Origin: Euzebyales bacterium | GTDB lineage: Bacteria > Actinomycetota > Nitriliruptoria > Euzebyales > JAHELV01 | NCBI GenBank assembly: GCA_036374135.1 | Contig: DASUUK010000034.1 | Span: forward strand, 1 to 64,000 | DNA: 64,000 bases | Reading direction: 5' to 3' | Shown: positions 8,339 through 16,121 of the stretch, piece after piece | Position numbering within the stretch: position 1 is the stretch's first letter | Layout of the letters: every line of letters starts with the position of its first letter | The notes under the pieces: generated by a model | The model's database searches: none | What the model was told of the DNA's origin: nothing | What the model saw: the letters and a program-made list of their open reading frames with translations, nothing else | Translations under genes and position numbers: made by a program

Positions 8339-9301
8339 TCACAGCCAGCCGCGTGATCTGAACAGCCGGTACAGCACCAGCGTGCTGGCGACGATCAGCA
8401 GCAGCGCGAACGGATACCCCAGCTCCCACCGCAGCTCCGGCATCGCCTGGAAGTTCATGCCGTAGACGCCGGTGATCAGCGTCGCGACCACGAGGATCGC
8501 CCCCCACGACGACGTGGCCTGCATGACCTCGTTGGCCCGGTTCGATGCCGCCAGCACCTGCGTGTGGGACAGCCCGTTCAGCAGCAGCAGCTGTGTGTCG
8601 ATCTGGGTGCGCAGCTCGACGATGGCGTCGTGGCTGCGTCGCAACGCGGCGACGTCCTCGGCGCCCAGCACCGCGGCACCCGCGTCGATCATCTCGGCGA
8701 GCACGCGCCGCAGGGGTCCGACGACGCGGTGCAGCACGAGGATGTCGTGGCGCAGCGCCTGCAGCGCGCCATGGACGTCGTCGGTGTCGTCGACCGACGC
8801 GCGTTCGGCCGTCGCCAAACGGTCATCGAGCTGATCGCTGTCGTCCCAGAGGCCATCGACGACCACAGCGCTGACCGCCTCCAGCACATCGCCCGCCGTC
8901 GGGGTGTCCGACGCTGCCAGCCGCTCGGCGACCTCGTCCGTCAACGCGCCGGCGCCGCCGTAACGAGCGCACGTCACGACCACGGTCGACGTCGCGATCA
9001 ACACAAGCACCTCGGCGTGCAGCATCCCGTCGCGCGTACCGGTCGACGAGAGGACGACCGTTGTCGCCGGTTCGCGGCCGTGGACGCCCGGGCGCGGCGA
9101 TCGCAGCAGCCTCGACAGTGCCTGCCGGGTGATGCCGCCGATCGCCGCGACAGCGTCCAACTCGTCCTCGTCGGGCTGCGAGGCGTCCAACCAGAGCACG
9201 CTGTCCGCCGGAGCGTCCCCAGCGAGCAGCCGGTCAACGTCACCCGATCCGATCGTCTCCCGGACCAGCCCATCCACGGGGTGCCAGCGCACCGTCAACA
9301 T
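8339..9301 (-). CDS. CorA-family divalent cation transporter
   Basis: A 320-aa CorA-type channel. The N-terminal two thirds form the cytosolic alpha/beta domain and long helices (residues 1-255, acidic). Two C-terminal membrane segments follow: WGAILVVATLITGVYGMNF, with the signature Gly-Met-Asn pore motif, and FALLLIVASTLVLYRLF. The loop between them (QAMPELRWELGY) is shorter on acidic residues than in E. coli CorA. Likely a homopentameric Mg2+ or Co2+ channel. I chose the ATG at 9301, preceded by a GCGAGGAGGACGC leader; the 52 residues opened upstream are Arg-rich and unlike the family. Confidence 0.9.
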   Translation of the reverse strand: MLTVRWHPVDGLVRETIGSGDVDRLLAGDAPADSVLWLDASQPDEDELDAVAAIGGITRQALSRLLRSPRPGVHGREPATTVVLSSTGTRDGMLHAEVLVLIATSTVVVTCARYGGAGALTDEVAERLAASDTPTAGDVLEAVSAVVVDGLWDDSDQLDDRLATAERASVDDTDDVHGALQALRHDILVLHRVVGPLRRVLAEMIDAGAAVLGAEDVAALRRSHDAIVELRTQIDTQLLLLNGLSHTQVLAASNRANEVMQATSSWGAILVVATLITGVYGMNFQAMPELRWELGYPFALLLIVASTLVLYRLFRSRGWL

Positions 9302-9661
9302 GGCGTCCTCCTCGCGCTTGCGGTTGCGTCGGCAGGCTACGTCAGCCGGGCGCGCTGATGCGCGGTCACCGCCCTGACACGACCGCGCGAACGCCGGTAC
9401 CTCGGCCGCCATCGGACGCCGACGGGACGGCGTCGGCATGGTCCGGTCGATCGTCAACGCGTCGGACGCAGGTGCTCACGAACGGACGCCGGACCACTAC
9501 CCGGTGTTCCGCATCACATACGAGAGCTGAGGCGACGACCGCGGACGGAACCGCCCCTACCGCGAGGTCGGTGCCGCCCGTAGCATCAGGGGCGCGCGAG
9601 GCGTTCGGTCCCGCCGGACCGGCGTGTGTGGGACCGCTCACGCCTCCGGGATGGAGCAGCC
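9302..9661. other. Divergent intergenic region with short hairpin
   Basis: 360 bases separate the divergent corA-like and molybdoenzyme genes. A perfect 7-bp inverted repeat (gacgccg at 9415-9421, cggcgtc at 9428-9434) lies in the middle. A 30-codon plus-strand frame at 9438-9530 ends in HYPVFRITYES and might be a remnant C-terminus, but no family is recognisable. Promoters for both genes should lie here; I see no clear -35/-10 pair. Confidence 0.4.
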
Positions 9662-12091
9662 ATGGCCACTGCCCAGGCGACGACGCAGGTCCCGACCTTC
9701 TGTCCGTTGTGCGTGTCGCGCTGCGGCGCGAAAGCGACGGTCAGTGACGGACGGTTCGTCGCGCTGGAGCCCGACCCGTCCCATCCGACCGGCAGGGCGC
9801 TGTGCGTCAAGGGCAGAGCGGCGCCGGACATCGTTGCCCACGACGAGCGGCTGCTGCACCCGATGCGACGCACGACGCCGAAGGGTTCCGCGGACCCGGG
9901 ATGGGAGCGCATCTCGTGGGACGACGCGCTCGACGTGGTCGCGGCGCGGCTCGAGGCGCTGGCCGACGACCACGGACCTGAGTGCGTGGTGTTCGGCGCG
10001 ACGTCGCCGTCGACGTCAGCCATGAGCGACGCGGTCGACTGGGTGATGCGGCTGCGCCGCGCCTTCGGCAGCCCCAACCAGTGCGTCTACATGGAGCTGT
10101 GCGGATGGGGCCGGTACCTCGCGTCGCTCTACACCTACGGAGCCCCCGTGCCGGGCGTGTACATGCCGGACCTCGACCACGCCGGCTGCATCCTGTTCTG
10201 GGGCTACAACCCGTCGGTCTCGCGCCTGGTGCACGCGACCAGCACGGTCGCCGCGGTCCGCCGCGGCGCCCGGCTCGTCGTCGTCGACCCACGGAGGGCG
10301 GGACTGGCGGGACGCGCCGACCACTGGCTGCGGGTGCGCCCGGGGACCGACACAGCGCTGGCGCTGGCGCTGGCACACGTGATGATCGATCGTGGATGGT
10401 TCGATGAAGGGTTCGTCCGTCGCTGGACCAACGCGCCCCTGCTCGTGCGGTCCGACACCGGTCGGCTGCTGCGCGCTGACGCGCTGTCGCCGTCCGGGGA
10501 TCCGGACAGCTTCGTCGCGTGGGACGACGTCGGCGGGGTCCCGGTCCCCTACGACCCCGCGGCCGGGCGCCTCGTGGTCGACGAGTCGCACCTGGCGTTG
10601 TTCGGCGCTCGCGAGATCGCGACGACGTCCGGTGCGGTGACCTGTGCGCCGGCGTTCGAGCTGGTCGCCTCGCAGTGCCGCGCGATGGATCCCGCGGCGG
10701 CGGAGGCCGTGACCGGCGTGCCCGCGTCCGCCATCGAAGCGACGGCGCGGACGCTGTGGGAGGCCCGGCCGGTGGCGTTCTACACGTGGAGCGGACTGGA
10801 GCAGCACAGCAACACGACCCAGATGGCGCGCGCCATCAACCAGCTGTACGCGTTGACCGGCAGCTTCGACGTGCGTGGCGGCAACGTCGCGTTCACCGCT
10901 GTGCCGACCAATCCCATCGAGGGCGCCGAACTGCTGTCCGCCGAGCAGCGGGCCAAGGCCGTGGGCGTGGTCCGACGCCCGCTCGGTCCCGCACGATTCG
11001 AGTTCGTCACCGGCGAGGACGTGTTCACCGCCGCGCTCGACGGTGACCCCTACCGCGTGCGCGGCTTCGTCAACTTCGGCGCCAACATGGTGATGGCGCA
11101 CGGCGACAGTGCCCGAGGCCGCGACGCGCTCACGGCGCTGGACTTCTTCGTCCACGCCGACCTGTTCATGAACCCGACCGCCGAACTGGCCGACATCGTG
11201 CTGCCGGTGACCAGCGCGTTCGAGGCCGAAGGCCTCAAGATCGGGTTCGAGGTGAGCCAGGAGGCGCACTCACTGGTGCAGTTGCGCGCGCCGTTGGTGC
11301 CACCACGCGGCGAGGCGCGCTCGGACCTGCAGATCATCTTCGCGCTCGCGGTCCGCCTGGGGCTGGGCGACCACTTCTGGGACGGCGATGTCGACGCGGC
11401 ATGGAGCCACCAGCTCGCCCCGAGCGGCATCACGCTCGATCAACTTCGCGCCGAGCCCGCCGGCGTGCGTCTGCCGCTGGAGACCCGCCACCGCAAGTAC
11501 GCCGAGACGAACGGCGACGGCACGCCGCGCGGTTTCCGGACAGCGTCGCGCAAGGTCGAGCTGTACTCGGAGGTGCTGCTCGACCACGGACACCCCCCGC
11601 TGCCGGAGTTCGAGGAGCCGCGGACCAGCCCGCGATCGCGCCCCGATCTCGCGGAGCGCTTCCCGCTGGTGCTGACATGCGCGAAGTCACTGCACTTCTG
11701 TGAGACGCAGCATCGCAACGTGGCGAGCCTGCGCCGCGCCGCGCCCGAACCGCAGCTCGAGATCCATCCCGGGACGGCGGACGCTCGCGGCATCGCCGCC
11801 GGGGACTGGGTGCGGCTGGAGACGCCGTATGGCAGCGTGCGTGCCCGCGCGAGGTTCAACACCAGCCTCGACCCGCACGTCGTGTGCGGCCAGCACGGCT
11901 GGTGGCAGGCGTGCGCGGAGATCGACCTTCCAGGCTACGCGCCGTACGGACCGGACAGCGCCAACCTCAACCTGGTCCTGCGTCAGGGACCCAGCGACCC
12001 GATCAGCGGGAGCTCGCCTCTGCGCGCGTCGGTCTGCAACGTCACGCGCCTGCACACGGCGCCGGCGCTGGCGCAGCCGTCCGGCATGTGA
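9662..12091 (+). CDS. Solitary molybdopterin-dependent oxidoreductase
   Basis: An 809-aa protein of the DMSO-reductase/formate-dehydrogenase superfamily. The N-terminal [4Fe-4S] ligands are C14-x2-C17-x3-C21-x26-C48 (CPLCVSRCG and LCVKG). Molybdopterin-binding segments include WGYNPSVSRL and VVVDPRRAGLA, FVNFGANMVMAHGD, and the C-terminal dinucleotide-binding domain (IHPGTADARGIAAGDWV). Cys147 in MELCGWGR is a candidate Mo/W ligand by position, inferred only. No twin-arginine signal is present, so it is cytosolic. The ATG follows GGAGCAGCC. No electron-transfer or membrane subunit, nor FdhD or cofactor genes, flank it, so the physiological partner and substrate are unknown; formate dehydrogenase, thiosulfate/polysulfide reductase-like and hydratase-like members are all possible. 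Confidence 0.87.
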   Translation: MATAQATTQVPTFCPLCVSRCGAKATVSDGRFVALEPDPSHPTGRALCVKGRAAPDIVAHDERLLHPMRRTTPKGSADPGWERISWDDALDVVAARLEALADDHGPECVVFGATSPSTSAMSDAVDWVMRLRRAFGSPNQCVYMELCGWGRYLASLYTYGAPVPGVYMPDLDHAGCILFWGYNPSVSRLVHATSTVAAVRRGARLVVVDPRRAGLAGRADHWLRVRPGTDTALALALAHVMIDRGWFDEGFVRRWTNAPLLVRSDTGRLLRADALSPSGDPDSFVAWDDVGGVPVPYDPAAGRLVVDESHLALFGAREIATTSGAVTCAPAFELVASQCRAMDPAAAEAVTGVPASAIEATARTLWEARPVAFYTWSGLEQHSNTTQMARAINQLYALTGSFDVRGGNVAFTAVPTNPIEGAELLSAEQRAKAVGVVRRPLGPARFEFVTGEDVFTAALDGDPYRVRGFVNFGANMVMAHGDSARGRDALTALDFFVHADLFMNPTAELADIVLPVTSAFEAEGLKIGFEVSQEAHSLVQLRAPLVPPRGEARSDLQIIFALAVRLGLGDHFWDGDVDAAWSHQLAPSGITLDQLRAEPAGVRLPLETRHRKYAETNGDGTPRGFRTASRKVELYSEVLLDHGHPPLPEFEEPRTSPRSRPDLAERFPLVLTCAKSLHFCETQHRNVASLRRAAPEPQLEIHPGTADARGIAAGDWVRLETPYGSVRARARFNTSLDPHVVCGQHGWWQACAEIDLPGYAPYGPDSANLNLVLRQGPSDPISGSSPLRASVCNVTRLHTAPALAQPSGM

Positions 12092-12109
12092 CCACCCGTC
12101 GCGGGCGAC

Positions 12110-12405
12110 CGCCGACTTCGACGACACGGACTGGGAGTGGCACTCGGCGGCGCACGACACGCCTGCGCACCCATCGACCTGGTGGTGGCAGGCGGTCGTC
12201 GGCTCGCGCGTGGCGGTCGCGGCGGTCGCGGCGGTCCTCGCCGATGCCGACCTCGGCCAGGGCCTGGTTCACCGGTGGGATCAACCATCCAGCCTGCGCG
12301 GCCGTGATGATCGACATCATCGAGGAGTACGCCAGGCACATCGGCCACGCGGACTCATCCGCGAGTCGGTCGACGGCCTGTCCGGCGAGGACCCGCCCGC
12401 GCTGA
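12110..12405 (+). pseudogene. DinB/DUF664 family remnant
   Basis: Pieces of a DUF664 (DinB-like metal-binding) protein are found in successive frames. DFDDTDWEWHSAAHDTP opens the segment, ADADLGQGLVHRWDQPSSLR is in the middle, VMIDIIEEYARHIGHAD carries the family's conserved E-x2-R-H-x-G-H-A-D, and then LIRESVDGLSGEDP follows after a one-base frame change near 12349. The order and the motif match the C-terminal half of the family, whose intact members are about 160-180 aa. The N-terminal half and a start codon are missing. At least two frameshifts make this a pseudogene. It lies directly behind the molybdoenzyme gene. Confidence 0.75.
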
Positions 12406-12407
12406 CG

Positions 12408-12713
12408 TCACATCTCGACGCACTCACCCACCTCGACGGTGCCGCCGTCGGTGAGGATCGGGCAGCCCTTGGCGTTGGTGACCGCGTCCGACAGGTCGTC
12501 GGCTGCGATGATGCTGTAGCCGCTGACGGCGCCGCCGTCGCGTAGCGCCCCGCCCGGGTCGATCGTCTGTACGGGACCGAGCGGGCTGCCGCCGTCGACG
12601 ACCGCGTCGCCGAGATCGGCGAACCAGGACTCCCAGGCCTGCATGACCGCCGCCTGCTCCTCCTGCGTCTCGGGTGTCCGCCCGCCGGTGTAGGTCAGGT
12701 GGTACTTCGCCAT
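12408..12713 (-). CDS. YCII-related protein
   Basis: A 101-aa YciI-like (DUF1330/YCII-type) small protein with the usual start MAKYHLTYTGG, an amphipathic helix around residues 19-34 (QAAVMQAWESWFADLGDAV), a strand-rich middle (GYSIIAADDLSDAV) and a C-terminal GGTVEVGECVEM. The length is normal for the ferredoxin-like dimeric fold. Proteins of this family often sit next to ECF sigma factors or act as small-molecule isomerases; neither partner is seen here. The ATG at 12713 is chosen from the family start; the frame opens far upstream but as Arg-rich sequence. Cytosolic, unknown substrate. Confidence 0.88.
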   Translation of the reverse strand: MAKYHLTYTGGRTPETQEEQAAVMQAWESWFADLGDAVVDGGSPLGPVQTIDPGGALRDGGAVSGYSIIAADDLSDAVTNAKGCPILTDGGTVEVGECVEM

Positions 12714-12970
12714 GGTGCGTCTTTTCTTCGCTGGGGTTGTCGGCGCGCGGTGGGTGCGCACCGTCGTCTCACCATGGGGACGCAGACGTGGCCCCGCTTC
12801 GACAGCGCGCGCGAAGTCTCGGCGCACGTCGCGGCAGTCGGTCGTTGGCCGGTAACCAGGGCGGCACGAGCGCCCGCCATCGCGATCGCACCGGACCGGG
12901 CACCTAGGATGACGGCCGCGGTGCACGCAGCCCGGCCCTGATCCTGGGCATCTCGACGCGAGAGGGCGAG

Positions 12971-13675
12971 ATGACGTCACTCGTGGCTGATCTGATCCCG
13001 TTCGCGTTGGGCGCCGGGATCGTGCCAGCCGTCGTGGCGGTCACGTTGCTGCTGGTGCGCAGTCCCCACGGCCCCATCACCGCGGTGGCCTGGCTGGCGG
13101 GGATGGTCTCGACGCGGCTGATGCAGGGCGCCCTGTTCGGGTGGGTTGTTCCCGCCCAGGCGACGGTCGGGCGAACGGGGCGATCCACGATCGTCGCGAC
13201 GGTCCTGCTCGTGCTCTCGATCCTGATGTTCGGTACCGCGGCGGAGAAGGCGCTGGGCGGCGGCGAGGAGGAGGAGGAGGAGGAGGAGGAGGAGGAGGCG
13301 CAGGCGGCTCCGCCGAAGTGGATGTCGATGATCCGGTCGGTGACGCCCACGCGGGCGTTCGTGTACGGGGCGTTGCTGATCCTCGTCAGTGCCAAACAGT
13401 GGGTGTTCACGCTCGGCGCCATCGGTGCCATCGGTGCGTCGCCCGTCAGGGGACTCGCGGCGATCGTCACCTACGTCGTCTTCGTCGCGGTCGTCGTGTC
13501 GCCCTCGCTCGCGATCGCTGTCGCCGCCTATGCGTTCCCCGACCGGTCGTCGAGCGGTCTGGAAGCCATCACGGCCTGGCTGCGCGCCCACGACGACACG
13601 ATCGCCATCGCGCTCAGCCTGGTCTTCGGCACGGTGTTCGGGGTGAAGGCGCTGCTCGACTTCGGCGTGCTGTGA
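12971..13675 (+). CDS. Sap/GAP-family integral membrane protein with poly-Glu loop
   Basis: A 234-aa protein with about six membrane helices (for example residues 5-29, 35-60, 71-90, 132-152, 160-190 and 208-230). The layout (LysE-like halves separated by a charged cytosolic loop, SAKQWVFTLGAIGAI at the start of the second half) matches the actinobacterial Sap family (sulfolipid-1-addressing protein, GAP), which is linked in mycobacteria to export of cell-wall lipids. The central loop carries 11 consecutive Glu encoded by a pure GAG repeat. The substrate is unknown. The start follows CGAGAGGGCGAG. It is followed by a strong inverted repeat at 13760-13798 that may terminate it. Confidence 0.8.
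   Translation: MTSLVADLIPFALGAGIVPAVVAVTLLLVRSPHGPITAVAWLAGMVSTRLMQGALFGWVVPAQATVGRTGRSTIVATVLLVLSILMFGTAAEKALGGGEEEEEEEEEEEAQAAPPKWMSMIRSVTPTRAFVYGALLILVSAKQWVFTLGAIGAIGASPVRGLAAIVTYVVFVAVVVSPSLAIAVAAYAFPDRSSSGLEAITAWLRAHDDTIAIALSLVFGTVFGVKALLDFGVL
13265..13297 (+). repeat. (GAG)11 trinucleotide repeat
   Basis: Eleven uninterrupted GAG codons inside the Sap-family gene, encoding poly-Glu in the predicted cytosolic loop. Codon choice elsewhere in the gene varies normally. Being a trinucleotide repeat, changes in copy number alter loop length without a frameshift. Confidence 0.97.
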
Positions 13676-13759
13676 CCATGATCTTCGACGACCCGCGGGG
13701 GGAGGCCTGCAAGGTCCGTTGAGGTCCGTCCGTCGCAGAAGGGGACACGAACGTCGTCC

Positions 13760-13798
13760 TGTCACGTCCGACAGCAGCCCCGTGTGTCGGACGTGACA
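13760..13798. terminator. Perfect 14-bp inverted repeat (terminator or operator)
   Basis: The arms tgtcacgtccgaca (13760-13773) and tgtcggacgtgaca (13785-13798) are perfectly complementary around an 11-base loop. The site is 85 bases behind the Sap-family gene and 97 bases before the ornithine cyclodeaminase-family start. As RNA it would form a strong hairpin able to terminate the upstream transcript. As DNA it is a typical dyad for a dimeric regulator controlling the downstream gene. The sequence does not decide between the two. Confidence 0.7.
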
Positions 13799-13894
13799 TG
13801 AGATGCTCGACGGCTGACGCTGGTCATGAGGTGCCCGCTGGGACATGATCGATGCGACGGTGAACGAACTGCGCCAGCAGGAGGGACGAGTCGA

Positions 13895-14962
13895 ATGACC
13901 GAGCACGACGCACACGCGATCCGCTTCACCTACCTCTCGCAGGAGGATCTGCTCGAAGCCGGCTGCCTGGACTTCAGGATGGCGATCGATGCGGCGGCCG
14001 GAGCACTGACGGCCCACGCCAGGGGCGACGTGCTGTTCCCCGACAAGATCGTGCAGATCTTCGACCAGCGGACGCAGGAGCGCATCAACTGCCTGCCGGC
14101 GACGCTGACGCACGAGAAGGTCTGCGGCGTGAAGTGGGTGTCGGTGTTCCCGCCGAACGTCCCGCTGTACGGACTGCAGAACCTGACGGCAGTCTTCATC
14201 CTGTCCGAGATCGAGCGCGGGTTCCCGATCGCCGTCCTCGATGGCACGCTCGCATCCAACGCGCGCGTCGGCGCAATGGGCGCGTTGGCGGCGGAGCACT
14301 TCGCGTCACCCGATGCGGTCAGCATCGGGTTCATCGGTGCCGGCGAACAGGCCAAGATGCACCTGCTGGCCATGAAGACGATCCGTCCTTCGCTCGCTGA
14401 ATGCCGCGTCGCGGCGCTGACGGGCGAGGAGGAGGACGTGTTCGTAGCCGAACTGTCCAAAGTGCTGCCGGACATGACGTTCGTGCCGACGCGAGGTGAC
14501 CGTGAGCGGGCGATGCGTGACGCGGACATCCTGGTGACGGCGACCAGCGCACAGGCGCCCCTGTTGGAGGCCGCCTGGATGAAGCCTGGGGCGTTCTACA
14601 GCCACGTGGGAGGGTGGGAGGACGAGTTCGCCGTCGCCGAACAGTGCGAGACGATCGTGTGTGACGACTGGGAGACGGTCAAGCACCGCACGCAGACACT
14701 GAGCCGCATGTACGCGGCGGGTCGGCTCGAGGACAGCGACATCCACGCCAATCTCGGTGAGGTCGTGTCCGGCGAGAAGCCGGGCAGGCGATCGGCCGAC
14801 GAGCGCGTCTACTTCAACGCGGTCGGGCTCTCCTACGTCGACGTGGCGCTCGCGCTCGCCATGTACCGCCGTGCGACCGCAGCGGGCGGTGGCTTACAGC
14901 TGACGATGCAGGAGACGACGGTGTTCAGGCACGCCGACATCGCCGAGCACGTCCGCCTCTGA
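13895..14962 (+). CDS. Ornithine cyclodeaminase family protein
   Basis: A 355-aa protein of the OCD/mu-crystallin family. The N-terminal part contains the conserved substrate-side segments CGVKWVSVFP and YGLQNLTAV, and TLASNARVGAMGALAA precedes the NAD-binding Rossmann motif GFIGAGEQAKMH (about residues 145-156). The C-terminal part carries VTATSAQAPLLEAAWMKPG and a HVGGWEDE motif. The sequence type (DVLFPDKIVQIFD and CDDWETVKHRTQTLSRMY) is that of the subfamily some databases call tyramine oxidase subunit B. Likely NAD-dependent handling of an amino acid or cyclic imino acid; true ornithine cyclodeamination is not certain. AGGAGGGACGAGTCGA precedes the ATG. A perfect dyad lies about 100 bases upstream. 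Confidence 0.88.
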   Translation: MTEHDAHAIRFTYLSQEDLLEAGCLDFRMAIDAAAGALTAHARGDVLFPDKIVQIFDQRTQERINCLPATLTHEKVCGVKWVSVFPPNVPLYGLQNLTAVFILSEIERGFPIAVLDGTLASNARVGAMGALAAEHFASPDAVSIGFIGAGEQAKMHLLAMKTIRPSLAECRVAALTGEEEDVFVAELSKVLPDMTFVPTRGDRERAMRDADILVTATSAQAPLLEAAWMKPGAFYSHVGGWEDEFAVAEQCETIVCDDWETVKHRTQTLSRMYAAGRLEDSDIHANLGEVVSGEKPGRRSADERVYFNAVGLSYVDVALALAMYRRATAAGGGLQLTMQETTVFRHADIAEHVRL

Positions 14963-15401
14963 CGACGCGAGGGACACGTCGCCCGCACGGACCGATCGAC
15001 GCGAGCAGTCCCGCGACCGCGAACACGATCTCATTGGTGCCGACACGGATGCGCGCATCCAGCCCGCTCGGCAGGCCGATCAACGGTCGTCATCGTGTCG
15101 GCGTAGCCGGTGCCGACCGCCAGCCAGTCGAGCAGCGTGGGACCCCGGCGGGTACGGGGATCACCTGTTGCCGTTCTGGGCACCTCGCCGCGCACCTCGG
15201 CAACGCCGACGCGGGTCGATTCTGCCCCCATTTGTGACGCTGAGCAGGATCGACACTACGCATTGTCGTAGGCACTGACGTACGTCGTGTGCGGTGGTAC
15301 AGGTTTCCGCCGTCCGTTCGGCCATCGGTCCAATGCCTGCTGTACCGGAGTGGTAGTGCCTGCGGGGTGATCGCAGGACCGCCGTGCGAGAATGCCGCGC
15401 G
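14963..15401. other. Intergenic region with possible remnant and small dyads
   Basis: 440 bases without an intact gene. On the minus strand, TLLDWLAVGTGYADT (near 15130) and, after a frame change, IRVGTNEIVFAVAGLLASIG (near 15020) look like pieces of one decayed membrane protein that I cannot name. Upstream of the next gene pair lie a 10-bp palindrome gacgtacgtc (15277-15286) and an inverted repeat cctgcg/cgcagg (15359-15364, 15372-15377) 25 bases before the start codon. The latter is well placed for an autoregulatory operator. Confidence 0.45.
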
Positions 15402-15590
15402 ATGAGCCCTCTGTCTCTCGCCGATCCGCTGCGCGCTCGTGCTGACTTCAGTGATCCGCATGACCGGGCACTGGTGCGGCACATGCTGACCCTCACGCCG
15501 ACCGAGCGGCTGCGCAACGTCTCCGCCTACTGGCCGTTGATGAGGGTCGGACTCGAACGACGCGCGGCCATGGGCGCGTCTCGTCCGTGA
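15402..15590 (+). CDS. Small protein upstream of nucleotidyltransferase (antitoxin-like)
   Basis: A 62-aa, mostly helical protein with an LTPTERLRN motif (residues 31-39) followed by a Trp-containing helix. Short proteins of this kind, with a T-x-x-E-R-L pattern, are often found directly before nucleotidyltransferase-fold genes and are candidate antitoxins or scaffolds. The stop overlaps the GTG of the following gene (GTGA), so the two are translationally coupled. No DNA-binding motif is obvious. A short inverted repeat at 15359-15377 lies just before the start. The function is inferred only from the arrangement. Confidence 0.6.
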   Translation: MSPLSLADPLRARADFSDPHDRALVRHMLTLTPTERLRNVSAYWPLMRVGLERRAAMGASRP

Positions 15591-16102
15591 GCGACACCGC
15601 CGGTCTCGCACCGGCGAAGTTCTTCGAGCCTGACCGCATCCTGCGGACCCTCGACGAACACGGCGTGCGCTACGTGCTGGTCGGTGGCATCGCGGCGACG
15701 CTGCGCGGATCTCCGTCGATGACGTATGACATCGACGTGGCACCGGAGCTCACACAGGACAACCTCGAGCGCCTCACCGCCGCACTTCAGCACCTCGGTG
15801 CCGTGCGCTACACCGAGCCCGACGAGGACATCGCACCTCCGCGCGCGGACGAGATGACGGCGCGCGTCGAGCAGTTCGCGTCGCCCATCGGCTACATCGA
15901 CGTCCTCCGCGAGCTCCGCGCGATCGGCGGCTACGACCGACTCATCGGCCACGCCGACCTCATCGAGGTGGCCGGCACGGCGGTGTACGTGGCCGGGCTC
16001 GACGACATCATCGCCTCGAAGGAGGCCGCGGGACGGCCGAAGGACCTCAGCCAGCTGCCCGCGTTGTACGCCCTTCGGGACGAACTGTCGCGCCGCACCT
16101 GA
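15587..16102 (+). CDS. Nucleotidyltransferase-fold protein (AbiEii/DUF6036-like)
   Basis: A 171-aa protein with a minimal nucleotidyltransferase fold: an N-terminal helix, the VRYVLVGGIAATLRG motif (Gly33-Gly34) and the catalytic-type pair YDIDVAP with Asp48 and Asp50. The third carboxylate is not certain, and the C-terminal ADLIEVAGTAVYVAGLDDIIASKEAAGRPKD is typical of DUF6036/AbiEii-like proteins. The GTG start overlaps the preceding 62-aa gene. Relatives act as tRNA- or protein-modifying toxins in type II/IV-like toxin-antitoxin pairs (for example AbiEii, MenT, MNT). That role is inferred from fold and arrangement; a stand-alone housekeeping transferase is possible. Confidence 0.75.
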   Translation: MSDTAGLAPAKFFEPDRILRTLDEHGVRYVLVGGIAATLRGSPSMTYDIDVAPELTQDNLERLTAALQHLGAVRYTEPDEDIAPPRADEMTARVEQFASPIGYIDVLRELRAIGGYDRLIGHADLIEVAGTAVYVAGLDDIIASKEAAGRPKDLSQLPALYALRDELSRRT

Positions 16103-16121
16103 ACGTCCGGCCGGCCACCGG

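Noticed and set aside
9438-9530. 30-codon frame ending in HYPVFRITYES
   Set aside because: Too short, without a ribosome site and without a recognised family; kept only as a note in the intergenic entry.
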